This document shows, piece after piece, positions 25,744-35,305 of a stretch of DNA of 64,000 nucleotides. Below the pieces are notes generated by a model, which saw only the letters and a program-made list of their open reading frames with translations, made no database searches and had not been told where the DNA came from. Position 1 is the stretch's first letter, and every line of letters starts with the position of its first letter. The position numbers and the translations under genes are program-made. Source of the DNA: CAWDDA01 sp963813345 (GTDB taxonomy: Bacteria > Acidobacteriota > Blastocatellia > RBC074); contig CAWEYR010000022.1 of the NCBI GenBank assembly GCA_963813345.1, forward strand, positions 1 to 64,000, given 5' to 3'.

Positions 25744-27741
25744 TTACGCAAGCTCGAGTTGACGATCCTTTAGATATTTGATCTTGTCTCGCAGCGCGGC
25801 TGCCTGCTCAAAGTGCTGTTTCTTTGCCGCCTCTCTCATTTCAATTTCGAGTCGTTTGATCGTTTCAACAATCTTCTCCGCGTTGTAATCGTCAAAGGCT
25901 TCGAGATTCAGCGGGACCTTGAAATAGTCGGCTTCGTAGGCAGTCACCAGCGTCGCCTCGATCGGCTTGATGATCGACTGCGGTGTGATTCCATGCTCTT
26001 CATTGAAATCCTTTTGCCTTTGCCGCCGCCGGTTGGTTTCGCCGATCGCGCGGCGCATCGACTCGGTCATGACGTCAGCATAGAGTATCGCTTTTCCATT
26101 CGCATTGCGCGCGGCACGGCCTATCGTTTGAATCAGTGACTGCTCGCTTCTCAGAAAGCCTTCCTTGTCCGCATCCAGAATCGCCACCAGCGATACTTCG
26201 GGCAGGTCCAGCCCTTCGCGCAGCAGGTTGATCCCGACCAGGGCATCAAACTCACCGCGACGGAGGTCGCTGAGAATCTTAATTCGTTCGAGCGTCTCGA
26301 CCTCCGAGTGCAGGTATCGTACCCGTACATTCAGATCACTGAAATAGTCAGTCAGGTCTTCGGACATTCTCTTCGTGAGCGTAGTAACGAGCACTCGTTC
26401 CTTGCGTTCGGCACGCACGCGAACTTCGTGCAGCAGATCATCCACCTGCCCTCGCACGGGACGGACTTCAACTTCGGGATCCAGAAGTCCGGTGGGCCGG
26501 ATCAACTGTTCGATGACTTCGCCGCCGGCTCGCTGAAGCTCATAGGGTCCTGGAGTTGCTGACACATATATCAGCTGAGTCAGCCCTGACTTCCCATTCT
26601 TCAAATCTTCAGAGGCCGGTTGTCGAGCGCCGAGGGCAGGCGAAATCCGAAATCCACGAGTGTCTGCTTTCTCGACCGGTCACCAAGGTACATCCCTCGA
26701 ATCTGCGGGATCGTCTGATGGCTTTCATCAACGACGACTATCGTGTCGTCGGGAAGATAATCGAAAAGGGTTGGCGGTGGCTCGCCCGGACTGCGGCCGG
26801 TGAGATGCCGCGAGTAGTTCTCGACACCGCGGCAGAAACCAAGGCTCGAGAACATCTCAAGGTCGTACATACGTTCGTTGGTGCAGCCGTTGCGCTTCGA
26901 GCAGCTTGCCCTGTTCGATCAGTTGCGGCTCCCACCAGTCGAGCTCTTCCTTGATAGTCTTGACTGCGCGCTTGATCGTTCCTGGCGGCGTTACATAGTG
27001 CGTCTTGGGATAGATAGCTATCGGACCATCATCGTGACGCTTCAAGCTTTCGCCGAGCAGCGGATCGATGGTCGAAATCGAATCGATCTCATCGCCCCAG
27101 AGCTCGATGCGATACGCCTGATCCTGATAGCTCGGGTAGACTTCGACGATATCTCCGCGCACTCGAAAAGTGCCGCGCCCGAATTCGATGTCATTGCGCT
27201 CGTAGAGAAGTTCGACCAGCTTTCTGAGCAGCTCGTCGCGTCGAATGCGCTGCCCTTTTTCGAGCGTGATGCAGCATCCCATAGTACGAGTCGGATCGCC
27301 GATGCCGTAGATAGCCGAAACTGAGGCGACGATGATCACATCGCGTCGCTCGAACACGGAGCGCGTGGCCGAGAGGCGCAGCCGGTCAATCTCGTCGTTG
27401 ATCGTCGCTTCCTTCTCGATATAGGTGTCGGTCGCGGCGACATAGGCCTCAGGTTGATAGTAGTCGTAATAGCTGACGAAGTATTCGACGGCGTTTTCGG
27501 GAAAGAAGCCACGGAATTCCTGGTAGAGCTGTGCGGCGAGCGTCTTGTTGTGCGCCATGACCAGCGTAGGCCGATTGACGCGAGCGATAAGCGAGGCGAC
27601 GGTGAAAGTCTTGCCGCTCCCCGTAATCCCGAGAAGCACCTGATCCCTCTCGCCGCTCTGAAGCCCGCGATAGAGCGACTCGATCGCCTCAGGCTGATCA
27701 CCCTGCGGCGAATACTCAGACACTAACTTGAATTCCCTCAT
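25744..27741 (-). CDS. uvrB: UvrABC excision-repair subunit B (frameshifted)
   Basis: 666 residues' worth of sequence in three frames. Part 1 (27741-26870): SEYSPQGDQPEAIESL, Walker A GITGSGKTFTVA, the beta-hairpin region YDYYQPEAYV and IEKEATINDEIDRLR. Part 2: MYDLEMFSSLGFCRGVENYSRHLTGR and DESHQTIPQIRGMY (DExH box). Part 3: YVSATPGPYEL, the helicase C-lobe (LTKRMSEDLTDYF, VGINLLREGLDLPEVSLVAILD, QTIGRAARNANGKAI) and the C-terminal UVR domain (EMREAAKKQHFEQAAALRD). Joins near 26868 and 26590-26610 need single-base edits. It loads onto damage handed over by UvrA and recruits UvrC. It is first gene of the six-gene operon. Confidence 0.93.
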
Positions 27742-27759
27742 AGCAGATACAAAACATCA

Positions 27760-27765
27760 ATTATA
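27760..27765 (-). promoter_or_regulatory. Candidate -10 box upstream of uvrB
   Basis: TATAAT on the minus strand, 19 bases before the uvrB ATG, in an AT-rich patch (TTTTATGTATAATTGATG). No clear -35 and no LexA-like box is seen. It is probably the operon promoter with a very short leader. Confidence 0.4.
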
Positions 27766-27992
27766 CATAAAACGTCGAGACGGGCGTAGTCATCGTAGCG
27801 GCATCACGCGTTGGCGAGATGAAGTTAGCCGAGAGAGTTTCAATTCACTAACCATAGGGTCAATTACCCGCCCGTGTTTAGTCAGCCACGCGGAAGAGTT
27901 AGCCGTCGCTGGAAGCGATGGCATCCTCTTCTGACGCAGTACCCGCGTTAAAACAGTGCGCTAACAAGCCGCTCCGCGGACTAGGCCAACTC
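27766..27992. other. Noncoding stretch upstream of uvrB
   Basis: No gene, tRNA or known element is recognised between the uvrB promoter region and the REP-like hairpin cluster. Short open frames here lack ribosome sites and family resemblance. Confidence 0.5.
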
Positions 27993-28070
27993 GGCGCCGC
28001 GTAGCGGCACCTACCTTAGCCCGCGTTTCAGCGCGGGTACCCCGGGAGATGCCCGTCGCGTTAGCGACGG
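27993..28070. repeat. Cluster of REP-like hairpins left of dead transposase
   Basis: Three consecutive compact palindromes: GCCGCGTAGCGGC (27996-28008), CCCGCGTTTCAGCGCGGG (28020-28037) and CCGTCGCGTTAGCGACGG (28053-28070). The stems are 6-7 bp with 4-6-base loops, some ending GTTTCAGC or GTTAGC. This is the style of REP sequences that flank REP-associated tyrosine transposases, and such a remnant lies 100 bp to the right. Confidence 0.75.
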
Positions 28071-28176
28071 CTGAAGGCTGTTTGCAGAAATTCAACTGAC
28101 CGACTATTATTACGCTCCACCTCTTTTCAGCCATCAGGTCATCTCACCATACTGCTAAAGGAGTTGAGATAAGACC

Positions 28177-28646
28177 ATGGCGAATAGCTTACACGATCGC
28201 TTTATTATCACATCGTTTTTAGTACGAAGAATCGTACAGCATACCTGAAGCCTAAGATCCGAAAACCGAGTCTGGGCTTACATAGGAGGTGTGGCGCGAG
28301 TTCCCATAGATAGTTGCGTTGGAGGTAGGCGGCGTCGAAGATCACATTCACGCACTTGTTAAGGCACCGCCGAATGTGTCAATGAGTCAGATAGCTCAGT
28401 TTCTAAAGGGCGATTCATCCGGGATCGTTCACGAGAATTCCCAGATTTGCGCGGATTTGCGTGGCAGGACGGCTATGGAGCATCCGGTCACAAATCCGAT
28501 GTTAATAAGTCATTCGTTATATTCGAAACCAGCGCGAACATCATATTAGGACTGGCTTCGAGAAGAATATTCAAGCCTTCTGCGCGAGAACGGAGTGGAA
28601 TGTGACGAGCGTTACCTTTGGGTTGATCTTGTCTTCAGGCGTGGCT
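28177..28646 (+). pseudogene. Remnant of IS200-like / REP-associated Y1 transposase (TnpA)
   Basis: The ATG at 28177 follows AAAGGAG. Reading across frames gives a near-complete Y1 (HUH) transposase: MANSLHDRF at the start; VGGVEDHIHALVKAPPNVSMSQ in the middle, where DHIHAL is the HUH metal-binding motif; LKGDSSGIVHEN; then in another frame GFAWQDGYGASG (usual FxWQxGYGAF), next RYIRNQREHHIRTGFEK (catalytic Tyr helix, YIxxQxxHH), and finally LLRENGVECDERYLWVDLVF. At least four frame changes and an internal stop make it inactive. Hairpins flank it on both sides, matching the gene-plus-REP arrangement of TnpA-REP elements, which process such palindromes as single strands. Confidence 0.75.
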
Positions 28647-28720
28647 GACGCCACGCAAATCCACAGCCTTAGTTACCGTGCGTTGAAACGCACGGCTAGG
28701 ATCATCCGCCGCACGGGCGG
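28636..28720. repeat. REP-like hairpins right of dead transposase
   Basis: GGCGTGGCTGACGCCACGC (28636-28654) begins inside the transposase stop region; CCGTGCGTTGAAACGCACGG (28674-28693) follows; then CCGCCGCACGGGCGG near 28702. These resemble the left-hand cluster in stem length and loop style. Confidence 0.75.
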
Positions 28721-28985
28721 TTGGCCGGAACGGGCGATTCACTTCCCCGATTCGACTGGTGCTCGGCATCACTCGCGGCGGCACTTGTGCGCGGCGAGTG
28801 CGACTGGGGCGAACGGAAAGGCGAGTTGATGCGCCGATTAGGGCTACTTTGCGCGGCGAGGGCGACTGGTACTCGGCGATTGCGACCGGTACGCGGTGGT
28901 TTCTTTAGTCCATACGACCGTTGATCCTAGCCCCGTAAACCAGAATTGAAAAGCCGATCATCGTGTCAGCGACGCTTGAATGGTT
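28721..28985. other. Noncoding GC-rich degenerate repeat stretch
   Basis: A loosely repeated motif of the type GGCGA(G/T)(T/G)GCGACTGG recurs about three times between 28790 and 28890. No coding sequence is recognised. It separates the dead transposase from the end of the GMC oxidoreductase. Confidence 0.45.
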
Positions 28986-30845
28986 TCAGGCGTCGCTGTC
29001 GCCACGGGAACGCTCGGCGACGAAGTCAGCTATCTTCACACCGTGGTCCGCGGCGACCATTTCCGCTGCCTTCTCGCCAATAATCATGGACGCGGCGTTG
29101 GTGTTTCCGCTCATTACATTCGGCATGATGCTCGCGTCTGCCACGCGTAATCTGCTGTACGCCCATCACCCGCAGTCGTGGATCGACCACACCGCCGATT
29201 CTGCAGGTCGCGTCAGGTGGTAGACGGTAATGAGAGTGCCGCGCGATATCTTCGAGAAGCGCGTCGCTCGGTGTCGTCGCCTTCCTGATAGTCATGCTTC
29301 TGTGCCAGCCTCGGCGGCACCATCAGCGGGCCGATCTGGCTGTCTGAGGGCCAGTTTGCCACTACATCCAGCGCCCGGCGCAGAACTGCGACCATAACCT
29401 TCAAGTCATGATCGTCGCCGAAGTAATTCATGCGGATCTCCGGGTGGACGGTGGGGTCTGCACTTTCGAGGACGATCTCTCCTTCGCTGTGCGGCAGCAC
29501 CGGATTCGCCGCACGATCATCGTCTCCGCGTCGGGTGCCAGGCGCCCGGACGCGTCGTCGAAATACTGAGCGGTATCGACATTCAGACAGCCGTGCCACA
29601 AGTCGTGATTGTAGCCGCAGGGAACGAAAGCGATCTGCGCGTCGTGACTGTGGTGGTCGCCAAGGCCGGTTGAAAACCAGGCACAGGCGTCGTACAGAGA
29701 CGAGGAGACCAGCCCGCCCCGGTCGTCTGCCATTCGACCAGTCGCCGCTCTGCTTCCTGCTTCAGAGCGTGGAGCTCGGCTGGCATCTGCTCATCGTCCT
29801 GGGGATTCGCCGGCAAAGGTCCAGCGGGTTGTCGAAGCGCGTCCGGTCCCATCGACAGGCCGACTTCAGCCATCGATACGCCGGACCCTGGTGCTGAAAA
29901 GAAGAGAGGCACTTGGATGTGATCCTTCAGGTGCTTGCCGACATGCGGCGAGTCGACGAGGCAGTGAAGCCCGACCGCTTCGAGCTCTGCCGCGGTCCGA
30001 TGCCGGATAGCAGCAGCAGGTGCGGTGAGCCGACAGCGCCGGCACTCAGGATCACTTCCTTCGTCGCGAAGGCGACGCCGGTCTCACCATGTGCATCGCG
30101 ATATCTCGACGCCCGTCGCATCGGTGTGGCCGGACGAACCCTCGAGCAGCACTCGGTCACCTGCGCCCCGGTGATGATCGTCAGGTTCGCCCGCTTCTCC
30201 GCCTCGCCTTCCAGAAAGGCGCGATAGGTACTCGACCGCTTGCCCTGCCGCGTACTGGTCTGGAGAAGCGAGACAACGCCCGCCGTGCCGCCGCGGTCGC
30301 GGCCGTTGTAGTCGCCTCGAGGAATGCCGGCCGCCTCAGCCGCCGCGACGAATTCGCGTGCGCCGGGCAGTATCGGTCGCGGACCGAGACCCCCAGCGGA
30401 CCGTCGGTATTGTGCGCCGCCTTGTCGATCACGATCTCGTCAGTCGGTGCAAGACCTTCACTCTTCTTGAAGTAGGGCAGCACGTCGGCATAGCTCCAGC
30501 CATCCGCGCCGCCGTCCGCCCAGGAGTCGAAGTCGCCGGGATGACCGCGAACATACGCCATATAGTTGAGGCCGGAGGAGCCGCCGAGCATCTTGCCTCG
30601 CGGCACCGGGACGCGTCGTCCATTGAGCCCGAGCCCGGCCTTTCCCGGGTCTGCCGTATACATCCAGTCTGTGGCCGGGTTTAACTGCATGGCCGCGCAA
30701 GCGACAGGCATCAACTCAATATCCGGAGGCCGCTCGCCCGCTTCGATAAGCGCGACACGGCAAGTTGGGTCCTCGGAGAGACGGAGGCAATTACCGCCCC
30801 AGCCGATCCGCCTCCCACCACGATGAAATCGAATGTATCTGACAT
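28986..30845 (-). pseudogene. GMC oxidoreductase (choline dehydrogenase type), heavily frameshifted
   Basis: The ATG at 30845 begins MSDTFDFIVVGGGSAGAVIA, the FAD-binding GxGxxG. One missing C near 30790 moves to RLSEDPTCRVALIEAG. Then come VPVPRGKMLGGSSGLNYM (GMC signature 1), YVRGHPGDFDSWA and SYADVLPYFKKSE; in other frames KEVILSAGAVGSPHLLLLSGIG (signature 2), VPLFFSAPGSG, VLPHSEGEIVLESADP and MNYFGDDHDLKVMV; and finally MIIGEKAAEMVAADHG, ending at 28986. At least six frameshifts are needed over 620 residues. The catalytic His region (LPPDATCRIGGVVDPRLRV) is visible. It would oxidise an alcohol with FAD. The density of breaks is higher than in the housekeeping genes, so decay is possible. 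Confidence 0.7.
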
Positions 30846-31440
30846 GGTCGTTATCCGGCGCCATCATTTTCGCTATAGAACCGCGAATCGGCGAGACTGG
30901 CTCGTGAACCTTGCGTACAAGGAGCTCTGAGACGGGCACGCCGCTGCGAAGTTGTGCAAGCCAATCGTCTGGATCGAACTCCACGCCAACCGGGTTTTCA
31001 GCAAATCGCTCCTTGAAGAAAGTGTCGGCCTCATCACTTGAAGAGCAGCAATCGACCTGAAACTCCATCTGATTGCCATCGGGGTCGGCATAGTAAAGCG
31101 AAGCAGTGATCCCGTGATGGATAGCCCAATACGGAGTGATGCCCTTCTCTTTGAGTTCGGCATAATTCTCGAGGAGGCCAGGCAATGACCCATAGGTATA
31201 GGCGACGTGGTCAACGCCGATTGCCCCCTGACGATCCGTTTCGGTTCCATTCGGCAGGAAGAGCGACAAGTTGGCGAACGCAAAGCGATGGTGCTCGTCG
31301 TCGTAGGTGAGAAAGGCAAACCCGGGGTTCTGATACTGCACTCTGGTGTCGAATACGGTTTCATACCATTTCAACATCTCGTCGAAACGCCGAGTGCGGT
31401 AGACAACGTGAGCGAACTTCGTAGGTCGAATGCGGGGCAT
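30846..31440 (-). CDS. VOC-family protein (catechol 2,3-dioxygenase-like)
   Basis: About 195 residues from the ATG at 31440. FAHVVYRTRRFDEMLKWYETVFDTRV is a VOC N-terminal strand-helix with a conserved His; IGVDHVAYTYGSL begins the second half; YYADPDGNQMEFQVD is the DPDGNxxE metal-binding end. This architecture suits extradiol dioxygenase or glyoxalase-type enzymes; the substrate is unknown. The natural stop is not visible. The open frame continues over the GMC start and, because of an indel near 30790, merges with the GMC frame to make a false 419-residue fusion. The end given here is therefore approximate. It appears to be an operon partner of the GMC oxidoreductase. Confidence 0.65.
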
Positions 31441-31784
31441 TATTCCTCCATTGTGTGACAGACTTGAAAACGTGTTGGCCTTGCAATTGCGCGGTTGAGG
31501 CGCGCGCTGAGGCGCCTCAGGTTATCAAACGGATCCGATATTGGGAAATTGGTTGGAAAAAAGACTAAGAGTCGCACGGCGCATGCACTCGTAGGAGCGC
31601 AATACCGCGGAGCGGTGCGAGATCGTAGCCAGGGGTTGAGTCTTCGAAACCCCTGGATCGCATTCCGTTGAGAAGTGCATCCCGGAGGGATGCGAGAAAG
31701 ACGACAGGTTTAACCGTATCTGTTTCTCGCATCCCTCCGGGATGCGACTCTGGTCACACGAATCCAACCAGGGGTTTCGAAGAC

Positions 31785-33173
31785 TGTTTAGCCCGGAGAC
31801 ATGGTGGACACATGTTCGGAGACATGGTGGACACATTTTCCACGCAGGGACGGCCCTCTTCTATCAGGAGGGGACCCGTGCCGGGGGGTGTGGGGGGCGG
31901 CGAGCGCCCCCACGGCCTGGCAGCGGATATTCCAGCAAGAAGGGTATGCTTCTTCATGAAAGGAGAAGCAAAGATGCCCTGGGAAGCAAGTTCTATCATG
32001 TCTCTGAGAACTGAATTCGTGCTCTTGGCCATTGCCGAAGGTGCCAATATACGAACATTGTGTCGGCGCTTTGGCATTAGCCCCACCACAGGTTACAAAT
32101 GGTTATGCCGTTTCCAAACCGAAGGTTTGGCCGGCTTGAAAGACCAATCGCGACGCCCGAGAAACTCACCTCGCCGCAGCAGCGACGAAGTGGAACAATT
32201 GGTTGTCAAACTGCGTCACAAACACCCCGCTTGGGGTGGTCGAAAACTGCGTGTTCCTTTAGAGAAGCTCTTGCAGCGACAAGGTCCCGCTCCGAGTACG
32301 ATAACGGCGATTCTGCATCGTCATCAATTGATTACACCTGAGGCTTCTGAACAGCACCAGCCCTGGCAGCGGTTTGAACATCCACGCCCAAATGATCTCT
32401 GGCAGATGGATTTCAAAGGTCACTTCGCGCTCGAAAAAGGCCGTTGTTACCCGCTCACGGTCCTCGATGATAACTCGCGTTTTGCCACAGGTTTAGTCGC
32501 CTGTGGTAATCAGACCACGAAGACCGTCGAGGAGGCACTTACCGAAGTCTTTCGCCGCTACGGCTTGCCCTACCGGATGAATATGGATAACGGCACCCCC
32601 TGGTGTGCCTTTGTCAGAGCCCAGCGTCATTGGACACAGTTAGGTGTCTGGTTACTTCGCCTCGGCATTCGCGTCTCATTCTCGCGTCCGCATCATCCGC
32701 AAACCAACGGCAAGAATGAGCGCTTCCATCGCACTCTTAAGTTGGAGCTGCTCCGCGATCACGCGTGGCGCTCTCTCGTTCAATGTCAACCCGAGTTCGA
32801 CCGCTGGCGCGATATCTATAACTGCGAGCGTCCACACGAAGCGCTCGGCTTGGCGACTCCTGTTTCACGCTATCAACCCAGTGTTCGCACTTTCCCAGAG
32901 CATTTGCCGCCGATCGAATATCCGCCCAGCGAAATCGTCCGCAAGGTCGAAGGGACGGGCTACATCTCGTTCCACAACCGTCGATATTTCATCGGCGAAG
33001 CCTTTCGTGGTCTCCACGTTGCCCTTCGCCAAACCACTACGGAAGGTCTACTTGAAGTCTTTTTCCTCCATCAGAGGATCGCTTCTCTTGACCTCAGGCA
33101 GCCTGAAGACTGATGTTTAAAATGTGTCCACCATGTCTCCGAACATGTGTCCACCATGTCTCCGGTCTATACA
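31785..33173 (+). mobile_element. IS481-family insertion sequence, 1,389 bp
   Basis: The ends are inverted: the left begins TGTTTAGCCCGGAGACATGG and the right ends CCATGTCTCCGGTCTATACA. Near-perfect terminal repeats of about 55 bp each contain two copies of GGAGACATGGTGGACACA. A 6-bp target duplication GAAGAC flanks it (31779-31784 and 33174-33179). TGT...ACA termini, size and transposase fit IS481. Both ends and the transposase frame are intact, so it may be active or recently inserted. Confidence 0.92.
31974..33113 (+). CDS. IS481-family DDE transposase
   Basis: 379 residues from the ATG at 31974, preceded by AAAGGAG at good spacing; a longer open frame from 31668 begins outside the IS and is rejected. 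The N-terminal helix-turn-helix pair reads FVLLAIAEGANIRTLCRRFGISPTTGYKWLCRF. The rve integrase core follows with NDLWQMDFKGHF (first Asp), a second Asp in the VLDDNSRF/MNMDNGTPW region, and HHPQTNGKNERFHRTLKLE (catalytic Glu). The C-terminal domain includes GYISFHNRRYFIGEAF. It catalyses cut-and-paste or copy-out of the element. It is one of the few long genes in this part of the window with no frameshift. Confidence 0.93.
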   Translation: MPWEASSIMSLRTEFVLLAIAEGANIRTLCRRFGISPTTGYKWLCRFQTEGLAGLKDQSRRPRNSPRRSSDEVEQLVVKLRHKHPAWGGRKLRVPLEKLLQRQGPAPSTITAILHRHQLITPEASEQHQPWQRFEHPRPNDLWQMDFKGHFALEKGRCYPLTVLDDNSRFATGLVACGNQTTKTVEEALTEVFRRYGLPYRMNMDNGTPWCAFVRAQRHWTQLGVWLLRLGIRVSFSRPHHPQTNGKNERFHRTLKLELLRDHAWRSLVQCQPEFDRWRDIYNCERPHEALGLATPVSRYQPSVRTFPEHLPPIEYPPSEIVRKVEGTGYISFHNRRYFIGEAFRGLHVALRQTTTEGLLEVFFLHQRIASLDLRQPED

Positions 33174-33213
33174 GAAGACTCAACCCCTGGCTACGATCTT
33201 TTCGCCTCCGGCA

Positions 33214-35305
33214 TCACTTTACACGCAGGACCACGATGGTGATGTCGTCATCCTGAGGGCGGCCATCGCTCCACTCCTCTCCGATCCGAATGAGCTCGGA
33301 AATAATCACTTCGGATGATTGACGCGCGAGCGACGGCAATGCCTGCTGGATCCGCGCATAATCCAGCATCTCGCCGTTTGTATTAAAGCGTTCGGCCAAT
33401 CCATCGCTCATCAACACCACCACGTCCTCGGACCCGAGCGTAACTCTCTTTCGTGATATCGATAGTTGGTCATCCCGCCGAGCGGCAGTGCTCGGATAGC
33501 GATCTCTTCCACCGTCCCGCTCTGAGCGCGCCAGATCAGCACGGACGGCATTCCTGCAATGCCGACGGTCAGTCGTTGGTCTTTCACTTTCACCATCGTC
33601 ATCGCCATAAACAGGCCGCGCAGCTTCATCTCTTTCAGCACGCGGCTCATGTGTCGAAGATATGCGCGATGTCAGAATGATGAGCCAGCGAAACGAATAG
33701 GCTCTTGACCGATGACACGAGAGTGCCCGCCCTTAACCCGTGTCCCGTCGCATCACCAACAACAATCGTCAATGTGCCGTCTTCGCTGGTGTGAAAGTCG
33801 TAGTAGTCGCCGCCAACTTCCGAAGCAGTCTTCATATCCGCGGCAATATCCAGGTGCGGCAGGTCTGGCAGCCCTTTAGGCAGCATTGAAAGCTGCAATT
33901 GGCGTGCTTCTTCCAGTTCGCGCGCGCGGCGTTCGTTCTCGGCTTTAACTTTCTCGTGTTCCAGCGCGGCGGCGGAAAGTTCCTTGACCTGCTCGAGCTG
34001 CTCTTCGAGATGTTGATTGGTGCGCGAGTACTCCCGCGCCAGATAGAGGGAGATCGCCAGGATCATTCCGCAACTGCCGATGATAAATGGCAGGAACGGT
34101 GAGACGAGTGTCCCCTGCAACAGATTCACCGAGAGAAACAGAATGCCTGCACAAAACGAACCCGGCTCCAGGAATCTTCCTCCGGATCGCGCCCAGCATG
34201 ATCCTCAGAATTTCGGTCACCATCACGAATGTATAAAGCGTGGACACTGGCGACCAGTACTTTACCGGCCACACGTGCTCCCAGATGGTGACAAGCAATG
34301 CTCCCGCAAGAAACAGCCACATCCGGCGGGGAAGCCCGCTCGTAAAGGCGGTGAAGACAAAGGCCGCAAGCGCGAGAATGGCCGAAAACCACGTGATCGA
34401 AGGCCCAACCAGAGAAAGTACCACTTATAAAACCATAGTGGCCCACTAGCTGATAGGTGAAGAGAATATCGTTGAGCCCAAAACTAAGGAGGGATAAGCC
34501 GGAAGAAGAGATTACTCCGCTGACGCGCAAAGAACGCGAACAAAAACAAGTGCAGTACGCCAAAGGAAAAGAATATGAAGGTCTCGGCGACGATGTAACC
34601 GAGCGTGTAAGCCCAGACCCCAAATCCCGCGCCGTGAGGAGCGCCGGTCGCGCTGAATTCTCTAATCCGACTGCGAAAGCCGATTCCATTGATGCCCGCT
34701 GGCGTTTCGCCGAATCGCATAAGCCACCGGGCGGGGAACGAATTCACATCCGCTGCCCATTGGTTTGAGTACCGCACGGCAAGAACGTGGTCCGGGCCAT
34801 CGTGCAGCACGATACCCAGCGGCGAATCGTTTGGATTGTATCCGGTTTCCTCCGCCCGCGATTTGGCGACAACGCCGAAGCGATGAAGCAATCGTCCGTC
34901 GAGGTATACCTCGGACGCGCCGAGATGAGCCATTTCCAGATTCAAGGGCACATCCGCCAATTCGGGCGGAACACGCAGATGTAATCGGAACCACCCTATC
35001 CCATTCCAGCCAGCATTGCTCTCTTCGGGTTTGGCTGAGTCTGTGAGCGTTACCCAGCTACTGTCATCAAAGTCACAATCCGCCCACCGAGAACCATCGC
35101 TGGTCAGATCGAGGGATGATACTTCCAACCCATTTTGTCGAGCTCAATGGGACCGTTCTTGAGTGTGTCAGATGTGAGCGTGATGACGGTCTGCGACTTC
35201 GAGACGACAACCGCCAGTGCCAGGATTGAGGCGAGGCAGGAGAGCTTCAAGACCAGCCGAGTTCTTTTCGAGTTGGCTGGGTTTATCGTTTGTTTTTGGA
35301 TTCAC
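33214..35305 (-). CDS. Membrane SpoIIE/PP2C-type serine phosphatase (frameshifted)
   Basis: About 690 residues over several frames. It starts at a GTG at 35305 overlapping the kinase stop (GTGA). After a one-base slip in an A-run, a signal/membrane segment appears (LVLKLSCLASILALAVVV). Next is an extracellular domain (about residues 40-200, GWFRLHLRVP, NLEMAHLGASEVYLDG), about six or seven membrane helices (including FGVLHLFLFAFF, WLFLAGALLVTIWEHVW), a coiled coil (ARELEEARQLQLSMLPKG) and the phosphatase domain with VGGDYYDF, VVGDATGHGLRAG, LMSDGLAE and DDDITIVV, all Asp ligands present. LQLSMLP is the usual linker before SpoIIE domains. It is likely the antagonist of the kinase encoded just before it. 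Confidence 0.8.

Larger units (their letters stand above)
31621..33199. repeat. Long hairpin element split by IS481
   Basis: The left arm 31621-31655 (GATCGTAGCCAGGGGTTGAG...) is perfectly complemented by 31768-31784 joined to 33180-33199 once the IS and one target copy are removed. An inner hairpin has 23-bp perfect arms at 31677-31699 and 31723-31745 (GCATCCCGGAGGGATGCGAG...). The original element was about 190 bp and lay between the VOC gene and the phosphatase gene. Confidence 0.85.

Noticed and set aside
27993..28720. tRNA or structured RNA gene
   Set aside because: The hairpins are independent palindromes of similar size with no cloverleaf or acceptor pairing; they fit REP-like repeats.
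30181..31440. 419-residue VOC-GMC fusion protein
   Set aside because: The GMC ATG with an intact FAD motif lies at 30845 in a different frame; the fusion comes from an indel near 30790.
31668..31973. N-terminal extension of the IS481 transposase
   Set aside because: It starts outside the element, crosses the left inverted repeat and hairpin, and a strong ribosome site precedes the ATG at 31974.
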